Source: an uncultured Oscillibacter sp.
Lineage (GTDB): Bacteria; Bacillota; Clostridia; Oscillospirales; Oscillospiraceae
Direction: 5' to 3'
Assembly (NCBI GenBank): GCA_910588005.1
Contig: CAJUQM010000021.1
Coordinates: 1 to 43,751, forward strand
DNA: 43,751 nucleotides
The translations under genes were made by a program, and so were the position numbers. Positions 1-7,709 of this stretch are shown one piece after another. Numbering within the stretch: position 1 is the first letter of the stretch; each line of letters opens with the position of its first letter. Under the pieces are notes generated by a model. The model worked only from the letters and a program-made list of their open reading frames with translations. It had not been told where the DNA came from and made no database searches.

Positions 1-930
1 GGTTTTGAAGACGAAGGCGGTGGGCACGCCGCCGGGAGAGACCACAAACTCCTCGGTCTCACCGTCGGATTTGGTGGCCTTGTGGTAGTTGCCCTCGGCG
101 GGGTTGGGCAGCAGGTCCACGATGTTGTCCATCAACATGAGGCTGCCCAGGCAGCTGACGGCGGAGCCGCACAGAACGGGGAACAGGCTCAGGTCCCGCA
201 CACCCTGGCGCAGACCCTGAATCATCTCAGCGTAGGTGAAATCCTCGCCGCCGAAGAACTTCTCCATGAACTCCTCGCTGGTCTCGGCCACGGATTCCTT
301 CAGCGCGTCGTTGAACTCGGTGACAACGGCCTCCTTGTCGGCGGGCAGTTCAATCTCCGCCCGCTTGAGATTCTGCATCTCGTAGGCCCGCTTATTCAGC
401 ACGTCGATGATGCCGGTGACTTTCTTTCCGCCGTCCCAGATGGGGACTACGATGGGGGCGATCTTCTTTCCAAAGCGGTCCCGCAGGGACTCGAAGGTGG
501 AGTTGTAATCGCTGTTCTCCTCATCGGTTTTGGAGATGTAGATGAAGCGGGGCATGTTCCGCTCTTCACAGTATTTCCACGCCTTCTCCAGGCCCACAGA
601 GATCCCGTCCTTGGCGGAGCAGACAATAATCGCGGCGTCGGCGGCCCGCAGAGCCTCCATCACCTCGCCGGAGAAATCGAAAGCGCCCGGGGTATCCAGC
701 ACGTTGATGCGGCAGCCCTTGTACTCCAGAGGCGCCACGGCAGTGGACAGGGAGATCTGGCGTTTGGTCTCCTCGGGATCGTAGTCGCAGACGGTGTTGC
801 CATCCGCCGCCCGGCCCATGCGGTCGATGACGCCAGTCATGTAGAGCAGGCTCTCGGCCAGGGCGGTTTTGCCGCTGCCGCTGTGGCCCAGCAGGCAGAC
901 GTTGCGGATGTTCTGTACAGAATAGCTCAT
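1..930 (-). CDS. Elongation factor G-like translational GTPase (partial, 3' end outside window)
   Basis: Reading leftwards from ATG 928-930 the frame stays open to the window edge, giving the first 310 residues of a protein whose family is usually near 690. The N-terminal G domain shows a P-loop GHSGSGKT at residues 15-22 and a switch II motif DTPGAFDF at 79-86. Where EF-G normally has NKxD this protein reads SKTD at 133-136. It belongs to the EF-G/FusA superfamily but resembles the 'EF-G-like' paralogues of Clostridia more than canonical FusA, because the switch II catalytic His is Ala83 and the P-loop differs from AHIDAGKT. It is transcribed alone from a promoter at 1037-1065 with a leader of roughly 100 nt. 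An AAGGAG Shine-Dalgarno lies just upstream of the start. The family assignment is confident; whether it acts in translocation, recycling or ribosome rescue cannot be told from this half. Confidence 0.88.
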   Translation of the reverse strand, partial: MSYSVQNIRNVCLLGHSGSGKTALAESLLYMTGVIDRMGRAADGNTVCDYDPEETKRQISLSTAVAPLEYKGCRINVLDTPGAFDFSGEVMEALRAADAAIIVCSAKDGISVGLEKAWKYCEERNMPRFIYISKTDEENSDYNSTFESLRDRFGKKIAPIVVPIWDGGKKVTGIIDVLNKRAYEMQNLKRAEIELPADKEAVVTEFNDALKESVAETSEEFMEKFFGGEDFTYAEMIQGLRQGVRDLSLFPVLCGSAVSCLGSLMLMDNIVDLLPNPAEGNYHKATKSDGETEEFVVSPGGVPTAFVFKT

Positions 931-1036
931 AGTCGTTCCACTCCTTATGTTTGTTGCTGTTGTCCCGGCCCCACGCGGCGGCGCGGAGCCGCAGCAAGTT
1001 CCATCCGGCGGTTTGCCGGGATAGCCCAATGTGTGA

Positions 1037-1065
1037 ATTATACAACATTCTCCGGGTTAATACAA
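1037..1065 (-). promoter_or_regulatory. Sigma-A-type promoter of the EF-G-like gene
   Basis: On the minus strand there is TTGTAT (1060-1065), a 17-nt spacer and a perfect TATAAT (1037-1042). It lies about 105 nt upstream of the ATG at 930. The leader between them is GC-rich and contains short inverted repeats (around 965-1020). No known riboswitch was recognised. Confidence 0.7.
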
Positions 1066-1155
1066 CAAAAATTTTAGCACTTTCTCCATTTTTGCCGGGA
1101 AGGGGAGAACCGGAGAGATTTTTTGGCGGTGTTTTCCGCTCTTTGGCAGTTCGCC

Positions 1156-1184
1156 TTGACTTTGAATGTGGGGTATGGTATACT
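1156..1184 (+). promoter_or_regulatory. Sigma-A-type promoter of the SCIFF peptide gene
   Basis: TTGACT (1156-1161), 17-nt spacer, TATACT (1179-1184). Transcription would begin near 1191, about 70 nt before the SCIFF start codon. It is divergent from the EF-G-like gene promoter. Confidence 0.8.
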
Positions 1185-1262
1185 TTTTCCGGTTAAAAAT
1201 CCGCTGGCCTGCGGGCGGCGGAGCCTGTGAATTTAAATTTTTTAAGAGATGGGAGAATCACC

Positions 1263-1403
1263 ATGGAGAGAATCAAGACCCTTGAGACCCGCAGCCTGTG
1301 CGAGAGCGCCAAGAAGGGCGGCTGCGGCGAGTGCCAGACCTCCTGCCAGTCCGCCTGCAAGACCAGCTGCGGCGTGGCCAACCAGAAGTGCGAGAACAAG
1401 TGA
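1263..1403 (+). CDS. SCIFF (ranthipeptide) precursor peptide, 46 aa
   Basis: The product is a 46-residue Cys-rich ribosomally made peptide. The core from residue 20 reads GCGECQTSCQSACKTSC, the hallmark of the SCIFF family (six Cys in forty-five residues), which the adjacent radical SAM enzyme modifies by forming Cys-to-alpha-carbon thioether links. Cys lie at 13, 21, 24, 28, 32, 36 and 43, so there is one beyond the six expected, at residue 13. Residue 37 is Gly; in the Clostridium thermocellum homologue CteA I recall the thioether joining Cys32 to Thr37. The GGGAGA Shine-Dalgarno (1251-1256) is 6 nt from the ATG. A strong promoter precedes the gene and an intrinsic terminator follows at once, before the maturase. 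The mature function is unknown; roles in clostridial signalling have been proposed. Confidence 0.95.
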   Translation: MERIKTLETRSLCESAKKGGCGECQTSCQSACKTSCGVANQKCENK

Positions 1404-1411
1404 GCAGAGAG

Positions 1412-1435
1412 CGCCGCCTGCATGGCGGCGTTTTT
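1412..1435 (+). terminator. Intrinsic terminator after the SCIFF gene
   Basis: Seven-bp GC stem CGCCGCC / GGCGGCG with a 5-nt loop TGCAT, followed by TTTTTCTTCGTTTT. It starts 9 nt after the SCIFF stop. It should make most transcripts end with the peptide, with read-through or a second promoter in 1436-1643 supplying the maturase. That 208-nt gap shows no further gene and no convincing promoter. Confidence 0.85.
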
Positions 1436-1643
1436 CTTCGTTTTCAAACCTTATAATTCGCAGAAGGTGTCCGTAAATGAGACGCGCAGGTCTTGTACTG
1501 TGCGCCGCCGTTCTTTTCCGCCGGACGTCAGTCTGTCTGCGGAAGGCTGTCCTGTCCGGCGCAAAATCCGGTGGCGCAGTCTGCGCGCGTTTTATTTATG
1601 GATCAGCCTCCAATTTGATTTTCGAGTTGAAGCGAGGTTTTCT

Positions 1644-3050
1644 ATGGTACATCAATATCAGCTGGGCGGCTATAACATTGTGTTGGACACCTGTTCCGGC
1701 GCCGTCCATGTGGTGGACGGCGTGGCCTATGACGTCATCGCCCGGTTTGAAACATGCGGCGGCGATGAGATCGTGGCGGCTCTGCTGGAGAAATACGCGG
1801 ACCGGCCGGATGTGACGGAGGAGGAGCTGCGGCAGTGTCTGGCCAGCGTCCAGTCCCTCAAGGATGCGGGGAAACTGTTTACGCCGGATACCTTTGCCCC
1901 CCTGGCAGGAACCTTTAAAGAGCGCTCCGGGGACGTGGTGAAGGCCTTGTGCCTTCATGTGGCCCACACCTGCAATCTCAACTGCGCTTACTGCTTTGCC
2001 GGCCAGGGAAAGTATCATGGGCCGGATGCCGGCGGCGGGGACCGGGCGCTGATGAGTTTTGAGACGGGGAAGCGGGCGTTGGACTTTTTGATCGAGCGCT
2101 CCGGCTCCCGGCGGAACCTCGAGGTGGACTTCTTCGGCGGCGAGCCGCTGATGAATTGGGATGTGGTGAAACAGCTGGTGGCGTACGCCCGGAGCGTGGA
2201 GGCGGAGTCCGGAAAGCACTTTCGCTTTACCCTGACCACCAACGGCATGCTTATCGATAGGGACGTAATCGAGTTCACCAATCGGGAGATGGACAACGTG
2301 GTCCTCAGCCTGGACGGGCGGAGGGAGATCCACGACGCCCTGCGGGTGGACTACGCCGGAAACGGCAGCTATGACCGCATTGTGCCCAGATTTCAAGAGC
2401 TGGTGGAGGCCCGGGGCGGAAAGAGCTATTACATCCGGGGGACCTTTACCCACCGGAATCCGGACTTTACTAACGATGTCTTCCACATGGCGGATCTGGG
2501 ATTTACCGAGCTGAGCATGGAACCGGTGGTCTGCGCCCCTGGGGATCCGGCGGCGTTGACGGCGGAAGACCTGGAGATTGTCATGGACCAGTATGAAATT
2601 TTGGCGGAGGACATGCTCCGCCGGAGACGGGAGGGACGGCCGCTCACCTTCTATCATTACATGCTGGATCTGGAAAACGGCCCGTGCATCTATAAGCGCA
2701 TTTCCGGCTGTGGCTCCGGAACGGAGTATATGGCGGTCACTCCCTGGGGAGACCTGTATCCCTGCCACCAGTTTGTGGGCGAGGAGGCCTATAAACTGGG
2801 AAATATCTGGGATGGAGTGACCAATACCCGGATGCAGGAGGAGTTCCGCGCCTGCAATGCCTATGCCCGTCCGGACTGCGCAGATTGCTGGGCGAAGCTC
2901 TACTGCTCCGGCGGCTGTGCCGCCAACGCCTACCACGCCTCCGGCTCGATCCGCGGGGTGTACGAGCCGGGATGCCGGCTGTTCCGCAAGCGTATGGAGT
3001 GCGCCATTATGCTGAAGGCGGCGGAGGCTTTTCCCGGGGGGGACGCCTGA
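1644..3050 (+). CDS. Radical SAM/SPASM SCIFF peptide maturase
   Basis: A 468-residue radical SAM peptide-modifying enzyme that installs thioether cross-links in the upstream SCIFF peptide. An N-terminal RiPP-recognition-like region (about 1-95) precedes the radical SAM motif CNLNCAYC, whose three cysteines C110, C114 and C117 bind the SAM-coordinating [4Fe-4S] cluster. FFGGEPL follows, and then a C-terminal SPASM/twitch region with CGSGTEYMAVTP, YPCHQF, CADCWAKLYCSGGC and a late GC, the ligands for auxiliary clusters. I chose ATG 1644 because GAGG lies just upstream and the protein then starts MVHQYQLGGYNIVLD, a typical start for this family; the frame is open further upstream without support. 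The stop abuts the next ATG with no gap, so the PLP enzyme that follows is probably translationally coupled. Confidence 0.95.
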   Translation: MVHQYQLGGYNIVLDTCSGAVHVVDGVAYDVIARFETCGGDEIVAALLEKYADRPDVTEEELRQCLASVQSLKDAGKLFTPDTFAPLAGTFKERSGDVVKALCLHVAHTCNLNCAYCFAGQGKYHGPDAGGGDRALMSFETGKRALDFLIERSGSRRNLEVDFFGGEPLMNWDVVKQLVAYARSVEAESGKHFRFTLTTNGMLIDRDVIEFTNREMDNVVLSLDGRREIHDALRVDYAGNGSYDRIVPRFQELVEARGGKSYYIRGTFTHRNPDFTNDVFHMADLGFTELSMEPVVCAPGDPAALTAEDLEIVMDQYEILAEDMLRRRREGRPLTFYHYMLDLENGPCIYKRISGCGSGTEYMAVTPWGDLYPCHQFVGEEAYKLGNIWDGVTNTRMQEEFRACNAYARPDCADCWAKLYCSGGCAANAYHASGSIRGVYEPGCRLFRKRMECAIMLKAAEAFPGGDA

Positions 3051-4397
3051 ATGGACACGCCCATCGCGGATTTTGTCCGGATCTATGCGGAAAGCGGTGT
3101 GAGCCGCTTCCACATGCCCGGCCACAAGGGCCGCCTTTTTTGGGGCTGCGAGGCGCAGGATATCACAGAGGTCTGCGGCGCGGACACGCTGCATGAGGCG
3201 GCGGGAATCATTGCGGGGAGCGAGGGTAATGCCGCTGCGCTCTTCGGTTCCGCCCGGACGTGTTATTCCACCGGGGGCGCCAGCCAGTGTGTCAAGGCCA
3301 TGTTGTACCTGTGCCTCGCCTGCCGTCCCGCGGGGACGGCCCCGGTGGTGCTGGCGGCCCGGAATGTCCACAGATCCTTTGTCCATGCCGCCGCCCTGCT
3401 GGATTTTGAGCCGGCCTGGCTTTGGCCGGAAGAGCAGACCTGTTCCCTGTGCGCCTGTCCCGTTACGGCAAAGGGGCTGGAAGCGGCCCTGGCGGCCCTG
3501 CCCGCGCCTCCTGCGGCCGTCTATGTCACCAGCCCGGACTACCTGGGGGGCATGGCGGACGTGAGCGCACTGGCGGCGGTATGCCATGCGCACGGTACGG
3601 TGCTGGCCGTGGACAATGCCCATGGGGCGTATCTCCGCTTTCTGCCGTCCTCCCGGCACCCGCTGGATCTGGGGGCGGATATCTGCTGCGATTCTGCCCA
3701 TAAGACGCTCCCGGTGCTCACAGGGGGGGCATATCTGCACATAGGGAGGTCTGCCCCGGCGGGCTTTGCGGAAAACGCCAAGGCCGCTCTGGGGCTGTTT
3801 GGCTCCACCAGCCCCTCCTACCTGACGCTGTCGTCCCTGGATCTCTGCAACCGCGCCCTGGCGGAGGGATATTCCCATCGCCTCACAGCGTGTGTGAAAC
3901 GGCTGGACAAACTGAGATCGGCTTTGAGGGAGGCGGGGTGGACCGTTGTCCCGTCGGACCCCCTGCGGCTGACGCTGGATGCCGCTGCCGCGGGTCTCAC
4001 AGGACTCGATTTGGCGGAGCGGCTGCGAAAGGGCGGCGTGGAATGTGAATATGCCGACGGGGAATACCTGGTGCTGATGGCCACTCCGGAGAATTCCCCG
4101 GAGGATCTGGGGCGGATTCTGCCGGCGCTGGGGAGACGTGAAGGCGCGGCACGGCTTCGAAAGCCGCTGGTCCCGGCCAGGGGGGCGCGGGCCATGTCTG
4201 TACGGCAGGCGCTGTTTGCCCCCCATGAGCTGGTCCCGGCGGAGAGGGCGCTGGGCCGCGTCTGCGGCGCGCCCACGGTGAGCTGTCCGCCGGCGATTCC
4301 CATCGCCGTCTCCGGCGAGCGAATCGGTGAGGCGGCATTGACCCTGTTCCGGCATTACGGAGTGAAGCAGGTGGATGTGGTGCGGGAGCAGCAGTGA
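3051..4397 (+). CDS. Orn/Lys/Arg decarboxylase-family PLP enzyme (short form)
   Basis: A 448-residue fold-type I PLP enzyme of the Orn/Lys/Arg decarboxylase major-domain family (SpeA/YaaO-like), expected to decarboxylate a basic amino acid. It starts with MDTPIADFVRIYAESGVSRF and HMPGHKG, the family's characteristic motif. Other marks are STGGASQ for cofactor phosphate binding, DNAHGAYLRF, and DSAHKTLP with the Schiff-base lysine at K218. It is close in length to the Bacillus-type short enzymes, about 480 residues. The ATG directly follows the maturase TGA and there is no other gene before the terminator at 4451, so it shares the SCIFF maturase transcript. A role in SCIFF processing is not implied by the family; the link may be only positional. 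The substrate cannot be read from the sequence. Confidence 0.88.
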   Translation: MDTPIADFVRIYAESGVSRFHMPGHKGRLFWGCEAQDITEVCGADTLHEAAGIIAGSEGNAAALFGSARTCYSTGGASQCVKAMLYLCLACRPAGTAPVVLAARNVHRSFVHAAALLDFEPAWLWPEEQTCSLCACPVTAKGLEAALAALPAPPAAVYVTSPDYLGGMADVSALAAVCHAHGTVLAVDNAHGAYLRFLPSSRHPLDLGADICCDSAHKTLPVLTGGAYLHIGRSAPAGFAENAKAALGLFGSTSPSYLTLSSLDLCNRALAEGYSHRLTACVKRLDKLRSALREAGWTVVPSDPLRLTLDAAAAGLTGLDLAERLRKGGVECEYADGEYLVLMATPENSPEDLGRILPALGRREGAARLRKPLVPARGARAMSVRQALFAPHELVPAERALGRVCGAPTVSCPPAIPIAVSGERIGEAALTLFRHYGVKQVDVVREQQ

Positions 4398-4450
4398 GAT
4401 GGACGGATTGGAGGGAGGTGCCGCAGCCGTATCAGCGCGGGAAAATATCG

Positions 4451-4484
4451 GAGGGTGTGCCGGAGACGGCGCACCCTCATTTTT
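4451..4484 (+). terminator. Intrinsic terminator of the SCIFF maturase-decarboxylase unit
   Basis: Eleven-bp stem GAGGGTGTGCC / GGCGCACCCTC with one G-U pair and a GGAGAC loop, followed by ATTTTT. It sits 54 nt after the decarboxylase stop, between convergent genes. The remainder of the gap to 4611 shows nothing else. Confidence 0.8.
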
Positions 4485-4611
4485 GCGGCGGAGAGATCGG
4501 GAGACCTCGTCTGAAAGGCACCCGCCCGGCGGAAATTTTTTTCACCGCGGGCCTTGGGCAGGTGAAAAAGGTCTTTCGCGGCTGGGAACTCCGCTGATTT
4601 CGATACCGAAT

Positions 4612-5439
4612 CTAAAGGGGGGTTCTCAGGAAGCCGGCCAGCGCAAGCAGGGCGAGGTGGAGAGGATAGAAGCCGTACATGAACCGCTGAAACCCTTTTC
4701 CGGCGTCTCCCTTTTCCCCGGTGCAGGTCAAAGTGCACAGCATCCCCAAATAGTTGCCCGCTACATTCAAAAGGCAGTTTCGGATGGGACCTGCGGTGAA
4801 ATCCGTCAGCATCCACTGAACCAGACCCCAGCGGGAGAGGATCACCGCCGGGAGGAACCACAGCGCCCGCTGCCAGCTGGGGCGGTTTCGGGTGAGATAG
4901 AAGGTGAAGATCAGCAGAATGTAGCCTTTGCCGCCCTCCATGGAGAAAAGCCGGGCCAGGACTGTTGCGGCGGCGCAGACCAGCAGGCCGGAGATGGGAT
5001 GTCCCTTTTGGGACAGGAGACGGTACACCGCCAGAGCCGCAAGGCCCAGAGCCAAGGTGAAGCAGATGTTCAGGGGCACTTCCCGCCAGAGCCACTGGCC
5101 GGCAGCGCCGTAGACACGGCTTTGCGCCAGATCGAATAGGGCGTAGGGTACTTGGGCGGCTGCCGCCGTTATTAAAATGCGGCGGAGGTAGCGGTTCACG
5201 TCCCGGGTGTGGAGAAGTCCCTGGGCGATGCAGAAGAGGAAGATGGGGGCGGCCAGACGGCCGGTGAACATCAGATAAAACGTCAGGTCGTCCAAGACCC
5301 AGTCCGCGGCGGCGGTGTGGCCGTTTGACCAGAGCCAGTCCGCCAGGGGAGCTGCCATCTGATAGAGGGGGAAGATGCGCACTGCGTGGTCAAAGAGCAT
5401 GCAGCAGGCCGCGAAGATTTTCAGCTGTTTGTAATTCAT
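4612..5439 (-). CDS. TraX family membrane protein
   Basis: A 275-residue polytopic membrane protein. The N-terminus MNYKQLKIFAACCMLFDHAVRIFP matches the TraX family pattern of a first membrane helix ending in a D-H pair; TraX of F plasmid N-acetylates pilin, but chromosomal homologues in Firmicutes have no settled function. About seven to eight hydrophobic segments follow, including LAAPIFLFCIAQGLLHT and LALGLAALAVYRLL. ATG 5437-5439 is supported by AAAAGGAGG 8 nt upstream; a longer frame to 5490 lacks one. It is a single-gene unit, converging with the decarboxylase unit. The promoter region carries repeated GTAAGA boxes, suggesting control by an activator not encoded in this window. Confidence 0.85.
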   Translation of the reverse strand: MNYKQLKIFAACCMLFDHAVRIFPLYQMAAPLADWLWSNGHTAAADWVLDDLTFYLMFTGRLAAPIFLFCIAQGLLHTRDVNRYLRRILITAAAAQVPYALFDLAQSRVYGAAGQWLWREVPLNICFTLALGLAALAVYRLLSQKGHPISGLLVCAAATVLARLFSMEGGKGYILLIFTFYLTRNRPSWQRALWFLPAVILSRWGLVQWMLTDFTAGPIRNCLLNVAGNYLGMLCTLTCTGEKGDAGKGFQRFMYGFYPLHLALLALAGFLRTPL

Positions 5440-5463
5440 GAGGGAGCCTCCTTTTCTCCGCCA

Positions 5464-5520
5464 AGGATAGCACTTGATTCTTACAAACAACTTGATAAAA
5501 ATCTTACGAAATTCTTACGG
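5464..5520 (-). promoter_or_regulatory. TraX-gene promoter with direct-repeat activator boxes
   Basis: Minus strand shows an extended -10, TGCTATCCT (-10 hexamer 5464-5469), and a poor -35. Over and upstream of the -35 there are three direct repeats of GTAAGAAT/GTAAGATT (core at 5479-5484, 5502-5507 and 5513-5518). The repeats are 11 and 23 bp apart, in phase with the helix, which is the layout of OmpR/PhoB-family response-regulator sites. This is inference from spacing only. Confidence 0.45.
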
Positions 5521-5532
5521 TTTCATGGAGAC

Positions 5533-5576
5533 GCCGCTGTGGGGGAGATTCCAACCGGAATCTCCCCCACAGCGGC
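5533..5576 (-). terminator. Perfect 20-bp hairpin after guaB
   Basis: Arms 5533-5552 and 5557-5576 are exact reverse complements of 20 nt with the 4-nt loop AACC. It begins 8 nt beyond the guaB stop codon. There is no clear U-tract after it, so it may act as a transcript-stabilising 3' end as much as a terminator. It would close the long purine transcription unit. Confidence 0.7.
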
Positions 5577-5584
5577 GCCGGGAC

Positions 5585-7096
5585 TCAACTCCGGCTTCCG
5601 GAGTTGGTAGTATCCTTCAAAAGCACATCATGCGCTCCGCCCTCGACGATGGAGACGGAACTCACCAAGGTCAGCTTGGCCTTCTCCCGCAGCTCCGGGA
5701 TCGTCAGCGCGCCGCAGTTGCACATGGTGGAGCGCACCTTGGCCAGGGTGGTGGCCATGCCGTCGGACAGTGCCCCGGCATAGGGGACGTAGGAGTCCAC
5801 CCCCTCCTCGAAAGAGAGCTTTGACGCGCCGCCCAGGTCGTAACGCTGCCAATTCCTCGCCCGGGCGCTGCCCTCACCCCAGTACTCCTTCATGTAGCTG
5901 CCGCCGATGAGAATTTTGCTGGTGGGGGATTCGTCAAACCGGGAGAAATACCGGCCCAGCATGCAGAAGTCCGCCCCCATAGCGAGGGCCAGGGTGATGT
6001 GGTAGTCCTGGACGATGCCGCCGTCGGCGCAGATGGGTACGTAGACGCCGGTCTCCTCAAAGTACCTGTCCCGCTCCGCCGCCACGTCGATGACCGCCGT
6101 GGCCTGGCCCCGGCCGATCCCCTTGGTCTCCCGGGTGATGCAGATGGAGCCGCCGCCGATGCCGATCTTTACAAAGTCCGCCCCGGCGTCCGCCAGGAAG
6201 CGGAATCCCTCGCCATCCACCACATTGCCCGCGCCCACCTTTACGGTGTCGCCATAACGGTCCCGAATCCATTTCAGCGTCCTGGCCTGCCATTCGGAAT
6301 AGCCCTCGGAGGAGTCGATCACCAGCACGTCCGCGCCGGCGTCCACCAAGGCGGGAACACGGGATTCATAGTCCCGGGTGTTGATGCCCGCGCCTACCAC
6401 ATACCGCTTCTGGCCGTCCAGCAGCTCCAGGGGGTTCCCCTTGTGGGAGTCGTAGTCCTTGCGGAATACGAAGCTCACCAGCCTCTGGTCCGCCGACACA
6501 ATGGGCAGGGCGTTGAGCTTGCGGTCCCAGATCATGTCGTTGGCCTCTTTTAAGCTGGTGCCCTCCGGGGCGTAGATCAGTTTTTCAAAGGGGGTCATAA
6601 AGTCCGTTACGGGAGTGGAGGGGTCCATGCGGCTCACCCGGTAGTCCCGGCTGGTGACCAGGCCCAGGAGTTTTCCCTCCGCGGTGCCGTCCTCGGTGAC
6701 GGCCATGGTGGAGTGGCCGGTGCGCTCTTTCAGCGACAGCACATCCGCCAGGGTGTCCGTAATGCGGAGGTTGGAGTCGCTGGAGACGAAGCCCGCCTTG
6801 TAGTTTTTCACCCGGCGGACCATCTCCGCCTGAGCCTCCACAGGCTGAGAGACGAAGATGAAAGCGATGCCGCCCTCCTTGGCAAGCCCCACGCCCATCT
6901 TTTCGCCGGAGACTGCCTGCATCACAGCGGAGACCATGGGCACGTTCATCGTCAGGGGGCACGCCTCTCCCTTTTTAAACTTTACCACCGGGGTTTTTAA
7001 AGAGACATTGGCGGGAATGCACTGGGAGGAGGAGTAGCCGGGGACCAGCAGGTATTCGCTGAAAGTGCGGGAGGGTTCTTTGAAAAAGTAAGCCAT
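5585..7096 (-). CDS. guaB: IMP dehydrogenase
   Basis: A 503-residue cytoplasmic enzyme that oxidises IMP to XMP with NAD, the first committed step to GMP. The barrel starts around PANVSLKTPVV and LTMNVPMVSAVMQAVSG. Two CBS domains lie at roughly residues 100-230 (NLRITDTLADVL, TSRDYRVSR, MTPFEKLIYAPEG, IVSADQRLV). The catalytic loop reads GGGSICITRETKGIGRGQ with the nucleophile Cys319, and the flap follows. Length is close to the usual 485-500. The ATG has AAAGGAG upstream. It is the last gene of the minus-strand purine block and is followed by the perfect hairpin at 5533-5576. I saw no convincing separate promoter in the 90-nt gap before it, so read-through from purL and the acetyltransferase is likely. 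Confidence 0.95.
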   Translation of the reverse strand: MAYFFKEPSRTFSEYLLVPGYSSSQCIPANVSLKTPVVKFKKGEACPLTMNVPMVSAVMQAVSGEKMGVGLAKEGGIAFIFVSQPVEAQAEMVRRVKNYKAGFVSSDSNLRITDTLADVLSLKERTGHSTMAVTEDGTAEGKLLGLVTSRDYRVSRMDPSTPVTDFMTPFEKLIYAPEGTSLKEANDMIWDRKLNALPIVSADQRLVSFVFRKDYDSHKGNPLELLDGQKRYVVGAGINTRDYESRVPALVDAGADVLVIDSSEGYSEWQARTLKWIRDRYGDTVKVGAGNVVDGEGFRFLADAGADFVKIGIGGGSICITRETKGIGRGQATAVIDVAAERDRYFEETGVYVPICADGGIVQDYHITLALAMGADFCMLGRYFSRFDESPTSKILIGGSYMKEYWGEGSARARNWQRYDLGGASKLSFEEGVDSYVPYAGALSDGMATTLAKVRSTMCNCGALTIPELREKAKLTLVSSVSIVEGGAHDVLLKDTTNSGSRS

Positions 7097-7186
7097 GGAG
7101 ACACTCCTTTCATTTTTTAAACAGAGGCCGGCAGAGAGCCGTACGGGCGGCGGATTCCCCCTTATGCCATTTTACCAAAAAAACGG

Positions 7187-7666
7187 TCACAGGTCCAGCC
7201 GCATAAAAACGGTGGACGCTATGGGGCTGTCGTTATAGCGGGGGGTATCGGAAAAGCCGAAGCGCCGGTAAAGGCGGATCGCGCCCGCCAGGGATGGCAG
7301 CGTGTCCAGCAGCATGACACGGTAGCCGGTGGCCCGGGCGTCCTCCACGGCCCGCCGGAGCAGAGCTTCGCCGATTTGACGCCGGCGGAAGGCCGGGCGG
7401 ACATACAGCCGCTTCAGCTCGCACCGGTCCCGGTCCAGCTTTCGCAGGCCTGCACAGCCTGCCGCTGCGCTGTCCCAGCGGGCCAGATACAGACGGCCGT
7501 CCGGCAGTCCGTATTTGGACTCCAGACAGGAGATCTCGTCATCGTAGTGCTGGATATCCAGATACTGCCGGAAGGAGGGATCGCCTGCGAGGAGCAGATC
7601 TGTGTACTCACGAAAAAGACTGCGGATCTCCTCAGGCTCTTGATAGGCGTATTCTATTTCTACCAT
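7187..7666 (-). CDS. GNAT family N-acetyltransferase
   Basis: A 159-residue single-domain acetyltransferase of the GCN5-related family. The acetyl-CoA binding motif A is seen in LKRLYVRPAFRRRQIGEALL (about residues 91-110), followed by a motif B-like AIRLYRRFGF. Its acceptor substrate cannot be inferred. ATG 7664-7666 has an AAGGAGAT Shine-Dalgarno 6 nt upstream; an in-frame extension to 7909 runs into purL coding sequence and is rejected. It lies 43 nt after the purL stop and 90 nt before guaB, all on the same strand, so it is probably carried on the purine transcript. Nothing in the sequence ties it to purine metabolism. Confidence 0.85.
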   Translation of the reverse strand: MVEIEYAYQEPEEIRSLFREYTDLLLAGDPSFRQYLDIQHYDDEISCLESKYGLPDGRLYLARWDSAAAGCAGLRKLDRDRCELKRLYVRPAFRRRQIGEALLRRAVEDARATGYRVMLLDTLPSLAGAIRLYRRFGFSDTPRYNDSPIASTVFMRLDL

Positions 7667-7709
7667 TGCCGCATCTCCTTGATATCGAGATGAGATATAT
7701 GCTTGCCCG

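Noticed and set aside
1596..4355. A 919-codon open frame on the minus strand opposite the SCIFF maturase and decarboxylase genes
   Set aside because: It is an antisense shadow caused by high GC. The plus-strand genes have clear motifs, Shine-Dalgarno sites and a terminator, and the shadow protein has no recognisable domain.
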